Assembly (NCBI GenBank): GCA_020253445.1
Contig: JADCBP010000010.1
Span: forward strand, 45,135 to 109,134
Length of the DNA: 64,000 nucleotides
Direction of reading: 5' to 3'
Source: Methylobacterium sp.
GTDB lineage: Bacteria > Pseudomonadota > Alphaproteobacteria > Rhizobiales > Beijerinckiaceae
Of the stretch, positions 48,354 to 56,968 are shown one piece after another; the stretch's first letter is position 1, and each line of letters starts with the position of its first letter. A model generated the notes under the pieces. It worked only from the letters and a program-made list of their open reading frames with translations. It had not been told where the DNA came from and did not search any database. Both the position numbers and the translations under genes were made by a program.

Positions 48354-48784
48354 ACGGCCGGGCGTTCCGGCTGCTCAACGTGCTCGATGACTTTAATCGG
48401 GAAGGGCTTGGTATCGAGGTCGACTTCTCGTTGCCGGCGGAACGGGTGATCCGATCGCTGAACCAGATCATCGAGTGGCGTGGCCGCCCGGAGATCATTC
48501 GGGTCGACAACGGCCCAGAATACATCAGCGGCAAGCTCATGGCGTGGGCTGAGCAGCGCGACATTCTGCTGACCCATATCCAGCCGGGCAAGCCGCAGCA
48601 AAATGCCTATATCGAGCGCTACAATCGAACCGTCCGGCTGGAATGGCTCGACCGATACATGTTCGAAAGCATCAGCGAGGCACAGGATTACGCCACCGAG
48701 TGGCTCTGGACTTACAACAACGAAAGACCCAACATGGGCATCGGTGGCATGACCCCGGCCCAGAAACTGAAAATGGCCGCCTGA
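48354..48784 (+). pseudogene. IS3-family orfB C-terminal fragment
   Basis: The fragment reads [20 protein letters not shown], then [20 protein letters not shown], with [42 protein letters not shown] and ending KLKMAA. It is the last two-thirds of an IS3 transposase; the N-terminal part is gone. Confidence 0.75.
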
Positions 48785-48820
48785 GTTCTACGAAAGAGCC
48801 CCGTTTAAAACGGGGGGATT

Positions 48821-48982
48821 ACCGCCCAGCTTGAGGCGTTGCGCCTGGCTGGAGCCGTGAAGGTGTTTCAGGAAAAGGCCAGCGGCGCACGCACCGACCG
48901 GCCCCAGCTCGCCAAGCTGCTGGCGAGCCTGAACGCGGGCGACGTGGTGCTCGTCACCCGGCTCGACCGCCTCGCCCGTTCA
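48821..48982 (+). pseudogene. Serine recombinase (resolvase) N-terminal fragment
   Basis: AQLEALRLAGAVKVFQEKAS, then GARTDRPQLAKLLASLNAGD and VVLVTRLDRLARS is the core of a resolvase/invertase catalytic domain. Both ends are missing. Confidence 0.65.
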
Positions 48983-49108
48983 CCATTCGGGCCTGCTTCT
49001 CGAGGGGCGGCCGATGCTGGCAACCCGATCAGCGATACCAGACTGATCGAGATTGCTGCGATCCATGTTTGCATGCGCTCTTCCTCCCACAAGGACAGAT
49101 CCGCTGCC

Positions 49109-50554
49109 TCAATACTTCACAACGAGATTGGCAAAGCCGCCGGTCCAGCCCTTGATGCGTCCGGGCGCGAGGGTCTTCAGGCCGGCGCCGGGCTCGGAAT
49201 AACCAACGCCGAAGGTCAGAAACGCGTTCTGGGTCAGCACTCGCGTGTATTCGACAAGGAAATCATCCGAGAGATGGGCCTTGCTGACGCCCGCGATCAA
49301 CCCCGGCGCCCCTCCGACAACCGTCAGGCGGGTGCCTTGGCCGAACTGGATCGGACTGTTGAGTTCGTTCGCACGGACATGGGCATAACGGAGGGTCAGG
49401 ATATCGCGCTGGGTCAGATACATCGCCAAGGTCACGCGGTGTGCGTTGACGTTCGAATTGATGAAAACGAACGAACCATTATAGCCCGTCGCCCAGCCTG
49501 TCGGGCTGCCATCATAGAAGAGCGGGTCGAACCGTTCGAGGCGGGCCGTATTCGGGTCGTCGCCGGAGAAGGTCTGGAAGGTGTAGGACAAGGTCGGCGC
49601 GAAGGGCAGCGTGGTGAACGCGTAGCCGATCTCGGCACGAGCCGCCCAGGCGCGCTGGTTGATCCGGTCGTTCCACTGATAGGCAAGATCACCCGCCACC
49701 CAAAGACCGGCCAGGGAAGGAACCGGGTTCCATCGGCCGTAGCCATGCAGGAAGGAGAGGTCCTTCCGGGCCTCCATGAGGACGGTCGGCACGCCAACCC
49801 CGCCGGGCGCCGCTTTCGGATAGGGCGCGAGCGAATCCAGAACCTTGCCATAGGTCAGGCCCAGCATGTGGCCGGAGCCTGGAGCATAGAGGAGATTCAC
49901 CCCAGCCAGTTTGGTCTTCATGTCGTTGGAGGCGTATTCGTTCGCATCGAGATAGAAACCCTCGGCGGAAAAAGCGCCGTAGCCCAATTTGCCAATTCCG
50001 GTCATCGACCAGGCCTGACGGGGTCCGAAGATCAGCGCACCACGTTCAAAGCCATCCTGAGCCCCATCGGCGATGAGCATGCCGCTGCCAATCCGGTAGG
50101 GCTGGGGACCGGCAGAGAGATCGGCAAAGAAGCCAGCACCCGGCTGCCCGAAGCGCAGGCCCAGAAAGCCGTTTTCGAGAAGAATACGCCCCCGGTTGTT
50201 GATGTCGAAAATGTCGGACCCGAGCGTCCGAGCGCCAACCGTGCTGAGGCCGCCATAGAGCCCCATTTGCGCCCCGATCCGGCGCTCGAAACTGAGGGCG
50301 GGCTTGAGATAAGCCTCTCCCCATCCAAAGGTTGTCTTGAAGTTCGAGGTCGGAGCAAAGACCTTCGAGAGGTCCCAGAAGGCCCGGTTCTCCCCGACCA
50401 CCTGGATGCCCGCTTCGATCCCCAGCTTGATATGCCCGTCGGGAAACTCGTACCGCAACGGGTCCTTGGGTGGAGTCTGCGCGAGGGCATTCCCAAGCGA
50501 CAGCAGGATAGCGGTAGAGGCCAGGGCGCCACGAACGGTAAAGAAGCGCTGCAT
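49109..50554 (-). CDS. Outer-membrane beta-barrel porin (alginate-export-like)
   Basis: The 481-residue protein has a signal peptide (MQRFFTVRGALASTAILLSLGNALAQ, residues 1-26) and beta strands throughout, ending in TGGFANLVVKY, an outer-membrane-type C-terminus with terminal Tyr. It shows the alginate_export-like pattern and resembles the porin at 16802-18532 (for example GRQNV versus QNAF strands), so the two may be paralogues. ATG 50554 precedes the signal sequence, with an in-frame start at 50581 less likely. It is last in a minus-strand sulfatase cluster and may take up a sulfated substrate. Confidence 0.78.
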   Translation of the reverse strand: MQRFFTVRGALASTAILLSLGNALAQTPPKDPLRYEFPDGHIKLGIEAGIQVVGENRAFWDLSKVFAPTSNFKTTFGWGEAYLKPALSFERRIGAQMGLYGGLSTVGARTLGSDIFDINNRGRILLENGFLGLRFGQPGAGFFADLSAGPQPYRIGSGMLIADGAQDGFERGALIFGPRQAWSMTGIGKLGYGAFSAEGFYLDANEYASNDMKTKLAGVNLLYAPGSGHMLGLTYGKVLDSLAPYPKAAPGGVGVPTVLMEARKDLSFLHGYGRWNPVPSLAGLWVAGDLAYQWNDRINQRAWAARAEIGYAFTTLPFAPTLSYTFQTFSGDDPNTARLERFDPLFYDGSPTGWATGYNGSFVFINSNVNAHRVTLAMYLTQRDILTLRYAHVRANELNSPIQFGQGTRLTVVGGAPGLIAGVSKAHLSDDFLVEYTRVLTQNAFLTFGVGYSEPGAGLKTLAPGRIKGWTGGFANLVVKY

Positions 50555-50588
50555 GCAAGGCCGGTTTCTCGATGTCTGCATGATGCCC

Positions 50589-51371
50589 TCAGAAGAACCG
50601 TTTGACGGCGGCTGTCACGGAGCCGCGATCCTCGCGGTCACCCCATTTCCGTCCGTAGCCCACGGATGCGGCTGTCCTTGCGTCCAGCATCATGCCGAAT
50701 TCGATCTGACCCTCAACCCAAGCGTCGCGCCGGTTGATCGTTTCCCAATTGTATTTGGCATCGACGGTGAAAAACATGCCGCGCGGCAGGACGAAGGCTT
50801 GGACAATCCGCGCACTCTGCTCCTGCACGCCCCGCCGCCCGTTGAGTTCATGCACTGAATGGGCACTCTTGACGACGAAGGCCGTGATCAGGCTTGCATT
50901 CCACGCCTGAACCAGCAGAGCACTCGCATTGAGCTGGTAGGTGCCGCTGCCAAGCGTACGCTCCGATGCTGTCGGGAGCACGGTCTCCACGGCGCCACCA
51001 ATCGAGGTCTGGCCGACCGGACCCTCCCCGAGATTGGCAATGTAGCGCAGGCGCAGGAAGACATCGCCGATCCCGGTATCGTTCAGCCCCGGCACGCCCG
51101 CCGCCGTGGATGATTGCCGGAAATGCCCGAGAACCGGCATCTCGGTGTTGAAACCGGCTTCCTGCGAAAGACGGTAGTCGAATTTCAACGTGGTCGTGAA
51201 AATCCCGGAGGAGCGGGTCAGCCAGTTGTATTTGAGGATCACATCCGCTCGCGTGTCATTCTCGGCCGGATTGACGCCGCGCGCCTTGATCTCTTCCGCC
51301 TCCATCGAACCCGCTGCCGCAAGGACCAGCAAGATCGCTGCGAAGCCGCTATTTCTTGCGCTGTTTCTCAT
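50589..51371 (-). CDS. Outer-membrane beta-barrel transporter-like protein
   Basis: The 260-residue protein has a signal peptide (residues 1 to about 25) and a beta-rich body ending in VTAAVKRFF, an outer-membrane type end. GIGDVFLRLRYIANLGEGPVGQTSIG and LGSGTYQLNASALLVQAWNASLITAF are typical of the PF13557 (phenol-degradation transporter-like) barrel family. It lies 34 bp upstream of the porin gene and downstream of the HTH regulator, so is probably in the same transcript. Confidence 0.7.
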   Translation of the reverse strand: MRNSARNSGFAAILLVLAAAGSMEAEEIKARGVNPAENDTRADVILKYNWLTRSSGIFTTTLKFDYRLSQEAGFNTEMPVLGHFRQSSTAAGVPGLNDTGIGDVFLRLRYIANLGEGPVGQTSIGGAVETVLPTASERTLGSGTYQLNASALLVQAWNASLITAFVVKSAHSVHELNGRRGVQEQSARIVQAFVLPRGMFFTVDAKYNWETINRRDAWVEGQIEFGMMLDARTAASVGYGRKWGDREDRGSVTAAVKRFF

Positions 51372-51432
51372 TCCTGCCCACTCCCTGCATGGATCGGATG
51401 GCCGTCTTCGTTTCCGCGGCCTGGCCCGTTGT

Positions 51433-51903
51433 TTATCGGCTCTTGCGCACCCCCAGGATCCGGTTCAGATCACCCTGTAATCGCGTTGCACGACCGAGAC
51501 CACGGCTCGAAAGCTCGGCAAGGTCGCTCCCTACCTGTGTGTCATCCGGCGGACCGGCCAGGGTCCACGAGGCGTCCGCCTGCTGTGTGAGCCAGCCCCG
51601 GCCTGCAAGGTCATGAAGCTTTCGACGAACGGTCTGGCGCGACATCTCCGTGACATCAGCAATCCGCGATGCCGTCATCCCCAGAGACGGGGTATGGGCT
51701 TCCCCGTCTGTCTCGCCCGCCATCAGGACTGTTAGGTGGTTCTGGCCAAGAATGGCCAGAACCAGCATCGCATCGAGATCACCATTGAAGACTCTGCGGC
51801 AATCGACCAGATGCTCCGTGAGCATGTGAACGAAGGCATATTGGGTCTTCACGAACTGATCATCGACCAGGCCTTCCGGCTGGATTTTCCTTTCTGACAC
51901 CAT
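51433..51903 (-). CDS. Winged-helix transcriptional regulator (MarR/IclR-like HTH)
   Basis: The 156-residue protein has an HTH segment (MTASRIADVTEMSRQTVRRKLHDLAGRGWLTQQADASW, residues about 75-112) in a winged-helix pattern. An N-terminal helical region may bind a ligand or mediate dimerisation. It sits between the sulfatase and the outer-membrane proteins on the same strand, with a 6-bp gap after the sulfatase gene, so it probably regulates them. It is not close enough to a named family to say more. Confidence 0.75.
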   Translation of the reverse strand: MVSERKIQPEGLVDDQFVKTQYAFVHMLTEHLVDCRRVFNGDLDAMLVLAILGQNHLTVLMAGETDGEAHTPSLGMTASRIADVTEMSRQTVRRKLHDLAGRGWLTQQADASWTLAGPPDDTQVGSDLAELSSRGLGRATRLQGDLNRILGVRKSR

Positions 51904-51909
51904 GGGCTC

Positions 51910-53430
51910 CTATCGCGGTCGGAGATCCCCGCCCTTCTGTCGAGGCGGGAATTGCTCGAGCGACAGATAATGCTCTCCGAGAATGTCGCGGATCATGCCT
52001 CCAAGGAACGCCTTCCGCATGGCCACAAGGTTCGAGCGATGACCATCGCGCTGCTCGAAGGGGTCCATGCGGAGATTGAAGATCAGGGAACTGTCAACGA
52101 ACGGGTCAAAGAACCCGTTGCGCGTCTTGAAATGCGATTTCCAGGGCCCGAACCGAAGCGCCGTGAGCTGCTGCTCGTTGTACATGATGAAATGATCGCG
52201 GCTGGAGGGCGCCTCGCCACGCCAATGGGCGAGATTGTCAAGCCCGTCGATCTTGACCTTGTGGCTCTCCAGAAGTTCCTTGCGCACATCGGCCACGCCG
52301 GCGGCCTTTGCCAGCGTTGTGAACAGGTCCATGTGGCTCTGGATGCCATTGGAAACCGAGCCCGGCTTGATGGCTGCAGGCCAGCGGATCAGCATCGGCG
52401 CCCGGACCCCGCCCTCCCAGGTCGTTGCCTTTTCCGACCGGAAAGGCGTCGTCCCGCCATCCGGCCACCAGGCTGCCATGGCTCCATTGTCAGAGGTGAA
52501 AAGAACGATCGTGTTCTCGCGCTGACCGGTATCGTCCAGTTTCTTCAGAATGGCCGCGACCTGTCGATCGAGTTCGATCATGCCCGAGCCATAGAGATCA
52601 TCACCCGAGGAATAGGGCTGCGCGAGGAGGCGGTTCTCAGGGCGAAGATAGGTGTAGACATGCATGCGTGAGGGCGCATGCCAGATGAAAAAGGGTTCCT
52701 TCGCCTTGGCGGCATCATCGATGAAGGCCAGCGTTCGGGCGAGGAACTCGTCATCGACCGTTTCCATGCGCTTGCGCGTGAGCGGGCCCGTATCGGTGCA
52801 GCGTTGCTTGCCCCAGGCACCAAAACGCGCATCCGCCGGAGCAGGATTGTCCTGTGCCGTTGCCACGCAGTCCAGAACCCCGCGCGGGCGGTAGCGATCA
52901 TTGAAGCCCTTGTCCTTGGGCCAATCGGGGTCCTCCGGCTCATCTTCCGAATTGAGGTGGTAGAGGTTGCCGAAGAACTGGTCGAACCCATGGACTGTCG
53001 GGAGATGCTCGTTGCGATCGCCCAGATGGTTCTTCCCGAACTGGCCCGTGCGATACCCGACGCGCTTCAACACCGTGGCCAAGGTCGGGTCACGCTTGTC
53101 CAACCCCACGGGAGAGCCCGGCAAGCCAACCGTCGTCAGACCCGTCCGGATTGGCATCTGCCCCGTGATGAAGGCTGCGCGGCCGGGCGTGCAGGTCGGT
53201 TCGGCATAATGATCCGTGAAGAGCATGCCTTCCTTGGCAAGCCGGTCGATATTCGGCGTCGGCACCATCATGCCATGCGAATAGGCGCCGACATTCGTGA
53301 TGCCGACATCGTCCGGCATGATCATGATGATGTTCGGCCGCTGGCTCTGCTGGGCCAGCACCGGCGGCGCCAAGAGCCCCAGCATGGCCGTGCCGGCCAG
53401 TGCCAGCATCCCTGGAAATCTGTAACCCAT
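51910..53430 (-). CDS. Arylsulfatase (type I sulfatase)
   Basis: The 506-residue secreted enzyme has an N-terminal signal peptide (to about residue 26, LAQ) and the alkaline-phosphatase-like sulfatase domain. RPNIIMIMPDDVG provides metal ligands, and the CxPxR activation motif reads CTPGR (Cys80), followed by AAFITGQMPIRTG. Cys80 must be converted to formylglycine. FTSDNGAMAAWWPDGGT and the WEGGVRAPMLIRWP segments are typical of arylsulfatases. The maturase gene is adjacent, 45 bp away. The natural sulfate ester cannot be named from sequence. Confidence 0.92.
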   Translation of the reverse strand: MGYRFPGMLALAGTAMLGLLAPPVLAQQSQRPNIIMIMPDDVGITNVGAYSHGMMVPTPNIDRLAKEGMLFTDHYAEPTCTPGRAAFITGQMPIRTGLTTVGLPGSPVGLDKRDPTLATVLKRVGYRTGQFGKNHLGDRNEHLPTVHGFDQFFGNLYHLNSEDEPEDPDWPKDKGFNDRYRPRGVLDCVATAQDNPAPADARFGAWGKQRCTDTGPLTRKRMETVDDEFLARTLAFIDDAAKAKEPFFIWHAPSRMHVYTYLRPENRLLAQPYSSGDDLYGSGMIELDRQVAAILKKLDDTGQRENTIVLFTSDNGAMAAWWPDGGTTPFRSEKATTWEGGVRAPMLIRWPAAIKPGSVSNGIQSHMDLFTTLAKAAGVADVRKELLESHKVKIDGLDNLAHWRGEAPSSRDHFIMYNEQQLTALRFGPWKSHFKTRNGFFDPFVDSSLIFNLRMDPFEQRDGHRSNLVAMRKAFLGGMIRDILGEHYLSLEQFPPRQKGGDLRPR

Positions 53431-53475
53431 CTGTCGCCTCCCCTTCTTGTGACGTTGCCTCTGATCCCGTCGTGA

Positions 53476-54492
53476 TCAACCGCCCTCGCGGATCACGGTG
53501 CGAAACCCGATATGTGCAGTGCCCGAATCCAGAGCTGCCGGCTGCCGCGCGCTCGGGCGATACCGGAAGCAGTAATTGTCTGAACAGAGATGCGAGCCCC
53601 CCTTGACGACGGCCATTCCGGCCTGCGGGCCGCGGAGATCGCGGTAATCATCCCTGGTCAGTTCCCAGACATTGCCGGCCATATCACTGAGGCCGAAGCC
53701 ATTCTGATCAAAGCATCCGACCGGCGCCGTCCCCGCAAAGCCATCGAGCATCTGGTTGGAAACCGGAAAGCGTCCCTGCCAGACATTGGCCTGCCATTGA
53801 CCGGAAGGCGTCTTTTCCTCGCCCCAGACATATTCCTTCGCCTCGAGGCCACCGCGTGCGGCAAATTCCCATTCAGCCTCGGTCGGCAGGTCCCTGCCGA
53901 GCCAGCGCGCATAGGCCATCGCATCGTCCCGCGTGACATGGACGACCGGATGGTTCATCCGGTCCGCAATGCTGCTGCCCGGCCCTTCCGGCTGGCGCCA
54001 CGAAGCACCAGGCCGGTAACGCCACCAGGCCCGGAAATCGGCAGGTGAGACGGATCCTTCAGGCTGGTGAAAGACGAATCCGCCGGGTTGCAGCAATTCG
54101 GGCGGCGCCCCGGGATAGCGCGACGCATCGACCGGCTGTTCGGCAATTGTGACGTAGCCCGTGGCATCGACAAAGCGCTTGAACTGGGCGTTGGTCACTT
54201 CATGCCGGTCGATCCAGAAGGTGCCGACATCCGCCGATCGAGCGGGCCGCTCCTCGGGGAAATGCCGGTCGGATCCCATCAGGAACCGCCCGCCACCGAG
54301 CTTGAGCATGCCGGCCCGGTTCGACGGGCCAAATCCCTTCGGAAGCCCGGCATAAGCGCTGCAACGGCCTTCTCCGAAAGCCGTCGATTCGCGCGGCCAC
54401 AGGCTTGCCACCAGAGCGCCTGCAAGGCAGAAGCCCAACAGCAGGAAACCAGATGCCCTTGTGACGGGACGAAATCCGCTCCGGCTGGTCAA
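53476..54492 (-). CDS. Formylglycine-generating enzyme (sulfatase maturase)
   Basis: This SUMF1/FGE-family protein has a membrane anchor or signal near its start (LLLGFCLAGALVASLW) and the conserved GGRFLMGSD, EVTNAQFKRFVDATGYVT, PVVHVTRDDAMAYARWLGRDLPTEAEWEFAARGG and NVWELT segments. The two catalytic cysteines are seen in GGSHLCSDNYCFRYRPSARQ, which matches functional FGE, so it should activate the neighbouring sulfatase. I chose TTG at 54492 (GGGAG seven bases upstream); a TTG at 54558 is the alternative. It heads the sulfatase cluster. Confidence 0.9.
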   Translation of the reverse strand: MTSRSGFRPVTRASGFLLLGFCLAGALVASLWPRESTAFGEGRCSAYAGLPKGFGPSNRAGMLKLGGGRFLMGSDRHFPEERPARSADVGTFWIDRHEVTNAQFKRFVDATGYVTIAEQPVDASRYPGAPPELLQPGGFVFHQPEGSVSPADFRAWWRYRPGASWRQPEGPGSSIADRMNHPVVHVTRDDAMAYARWLGRDLPTEAEWEFAARGGLEAKEYVWGEEKTPSGQWQANVWQGRFPVSNQMLDGFAGTAPVGCFDQNGFGLSDMAGNVWELTRDDYRDLRGPQAGMAVVKGGSHLCSDNYCFRYRPSARQPAALDSGTAHIGFRTVIREGG

Positions 54493-54985
54493 TGAACGTC
54501 TCCCGCATGCCTCGCTCGGCTGCTCGCCTATGAGTATCAGGCTGGCGTGACATCTCAATCACCGACCTGCTCAAATTGAGCGCCGGGCGCTACCATCGGC
54601 GATCTGCCTGATGATCTCAAGCGCAAACCGATCTGGTAAAATCAGATCTGGCGCTCACTCTTCTTGTTTTCGCATCCGCTTTTTCCGCCAACCGGTATCC
54701 GCCTGGCGGGCGGATGCTCTAACCCGATTTCGGGGGTTTCATCGGATGAAAGTCATGGAATTGCGAAAGATGACCTCAACCTCTTGATCATGTCTGCACG
54801 CCCTCCGCAAGCATGAGGGCATCTTCGACATCAACGCCGAGATGGCGAACTGAACCGACCCGCTTTTGCCAGAGGCTGTTTCGTTGGGGTGACGCCACCC
54901 GCTCCATCGGCGGCAAGCCGCTTTTCCTCTGCCAGTGCCCTCCGACAAGCCCGAGGCGGCCGATATCGCACGATTGGTTCATCCA
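54493..54985. other. Intergenic region with integrase scrap
   Basis: No intact gene is seen. On the minus strand near 54788-54856 the frame reads SVRHLGVDVEDALMLAEGV before a stop, resembling the C-terminal end of a tyrosine integrase (a typical end is VRYLGV-x-x-EDAL). I cannot find its catalytic part. The rest probably holds the promoter for the sulfatase cluster. Confidence 0.4.
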
Positions 54986-55180
54986 TCATCCGCGCACATC
55001 GTTCCCGGTGATCTTGTCGGCCATCAAGATCAGCCAGTTCACGACCTGCCGCTCTTCTGTATCAAGCACGGGCCTTTCGAGAAGGCCGAGGGCAGTCGGG
55101 CGAAATTCCTGCCATCGAAGAACAAAGTCAGGCAAATCGCGAACAGGTCTTTCATTCCGGGGCAGGCGATCGTCGGTCAT
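54986..55180 (-). CDS. Hypothetical small protein
   Basis: The 64-residue frame starts at ATG 55180, four or five bases after AAGGAAG, and ends at 54986. The sequence (LPDFVLRWQEFRPTALGLLE and later EERQVVNWLILMADKITGND) is plausibly helical, with a C-terminal VNWLILMADKI segment. I do not recognise the family. The good ribosome binding site argues it is real. Confidence 0.5.
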   Translation of the reverse strand: MTDDRLPRNERPVRDLPDFVLRWQEFRPTALGLLERPVLDTEERQVVNWLILMADKITGNDVRG

Positions 55181-55308
55181 GCGACTTCCTTGTTGAACAT
55201 GAGGATCAGCCTAGCATTCACCGCGCGGACGATGCGTGAAAAAAACGTGAAGTCTATTGTAGCCCGGACATGGCCTGATATTTTCGCATTCGAGGCTGGA
55301 CGGGGGTC

Positions 55309-56958
55309 ATGTCGAGCAAGCTTCTCCTGATCAATCTTTTTGGCGCCTGCGCCGTCCGCTCTGTCGAGGATGGCGGCTTCGAGCTGACAGGCGCCAAGCA
55401 CAAGGCGCTGTTCGTTCTTCTGGCTACCGCGCCGTTCGGACGGCGGACACGCGCCTTCCTGCAGGAGACGCTCTGGGGCGTCGCCTGCTACGATACGGGG
55501 CGCCAGAGCCTCCGGCGCGCCCTGGCGGATATCAAGGCCGTGATGGGGCCTGTCTTCGGCGATCTCATCACCAGCACCAACGCCGAGGTGACGCTGGATC
55601 TCTCGCGCGTGAAATTCGTGGGGCTTCCGGGCCAGGGCACATTCCTGGAGGGGCTGGAAATCCGCGAAGCGGGCTTTCAGCAATGGCTGGCGGGCATTCG
55701 GGCCAACCCCGCCCAACTCGACGGCATCTTCAGCCTTTCCGCGCGCGTGGCGTCGGTTTCGATCCTGCCGACAGTGGCCGTCATACCCTTCCGCGCCGTC
55801 AGTGGCGAGGCGACGGATGCGACGGTGGGCGACTGGCTGGCGGAGGAGATGTGCCGCTCGCTGAGCCGATCGCGCCTGCTTGCGGTCATCTCGCATCTGT
55901 CCGCGCGCGAATTTGCATCCGGCGGCATCGATATCGAGCTCGTACGCACGCGTCTCAGGGCGGATTACTGCCTCGCCGGCAGCATCCGCCGCGCGGGCGC
56001 GGATTTCGTGCTGGATGCGGATTTCGTCGACGTGCATTCGGGCCGCATCCTCTGGACCCGCCAGTTCACGAGCCCGATCGACAGGGTGATGCAGGCGGCC
56101 GAGAGCGGGATTGCCGCGATCGTGCAGGCCATCGGCGCCGCCATCGCCGACGAGGCGCTCGCCCATGTGGCCGGGCGGCCGATGTGGGAGGTGGAAGATC
56201 ACAGGCTTCTCATTGCCGGCGTGAGGCTGATGAGCCGGTCCAGGCTTCTCGATCTGGCCAAGTCGCGCGAATTGTTGGAAGAGGCGCATCGCCGTGCTCC
56301 CCACGCCGCCGAGCCCTGCAGTTGGCTCTCCAAGTGGCATGCACTGAGCGTTTTCAACGGTTGGAGCACGGATGTCGAATCAGACCGCCAGCTCGGCCTG
56401 GATTACGCGGGACGCGCGCTCGACCGGTCACCGGATAACAGCTTCTGCTTGGCGATCGACGGGTTTGTTCAAAATAATCTCTACAAGAGGCTGGATATCG
56501 CGGAGCATCGCTTCCGTGCCGCGCTTTCAGCCAATCCAAGCGATGCGCTCTCCAATTTGCTGCATGGCATCCTCCACGCCTTCAAGGATCAAGGAGCGGA
56601 CGCTGTCAGGCTAACCGAGAAGGCCAGGCGTCTTTCGCCTCTCGATCCCTTCCGATATTTCTACGAGTCTCTAAGCGCCTCTGCCTACCTTTCCACGGAA
56701 GAGTACGAAAAGGCCCTAGCCTTGGCCGACAGCTCGCTGGTGCTGAATGAGCGGCATACGTCGTCGCTCCGCGCGAAAATGGTTGCGTTACACAATCTCG
56801 GGCGTCGCGAAGAACTTCTGGCTGCCGGTCAGCAATTGCGGGCAATGACCCCGGATCTCACGGTCTCGGGCTATCTGCGCAGCCATCCCGCTGCCGACTT
56901 CAGGTTTGGCCAAAGGGGTGCAGAAGCACTCAGAGCCGCAGGTTTTAGCGAGAACTAA
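55309..56958 (+). CDS. SARP/CadC-like transcriptional regulator with TPR repeats
   Basis: The 549-residue protein begins with a winged-helix-like DNA-binding segment (SSKLLLINLFGACAVRSV and RTRAFLQETLWGVACYDTGRQSLRRALADIKAV, residues about 1-80). It continues with an adenylate-cyclase/FlgO-like alpha-beta middle part (VAVIPFRAVSGEATDATVGDWLAEEMCRSLSRS to GSIRRAGADFVLDADFVDVHSGRILWTRQF) and ends with TPR repeats (about 320-520). This is the plan of SARP-like TPR regulators. It is transcribed with the haloperoxidase-like gene (gap 10 bp) and subtilase, so it probably controls them. Confidence 0.8.
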   Translation: MSSKLLLINLFGACAVRSVEDGGFELTGAKHKALFVLLATAPFGRRTRAFLQETLWGVACYDTGRQSLRRALADIKAVMGPVFGDLITSTNAEVTLDLSRVKFVGLPGQGTFLEGLEIREAGFQQWLAGIRANPAQLDGIFSLSARVASVSILPTVAVIPFRAVSGEATDATVGDWLAEEMCRSLSRSRLLAVISHLSAREFASGGIDIELVRTRLRADYCLAGSIRRAGADFVLDADFVDVHSGRILWTRQFTSPIDRVMQAAESGIAAIVQAIGAAIADEALAHVAGRPMWEVEDHRLLIAGVRLMSRSRLLDLAKSRELLEEAHRRAPHAAEPCSWLSKWHALSVFNGWSTDVESDRQLGLDYAGRALDRSPDNSFCLAIDGFVQNNLYKRLDIAEHRFRAALSANPSDALSNLLHGILHAFKDQGADAVRLTEKARRLSPLDPFRYFYESLSASAYLSTEEYEKALALADSSLVLNERHTSSLRAKMVALHNLGRREELLAAGQQLRAMTPDLTVSGYLRSHPAADFRFGQRGAEALRAAGFSEN

Positions 56959-56968
56959 GGGGGTAGTT

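Noticed and set aside
48838..50605. A long plus-strand frame running from the resolvase fragment across the porin gene
   Set aside because: Only its first about 50 codons are resolvase; the rest is antisense to a signal-peptide-bearing outer-membrane protein.
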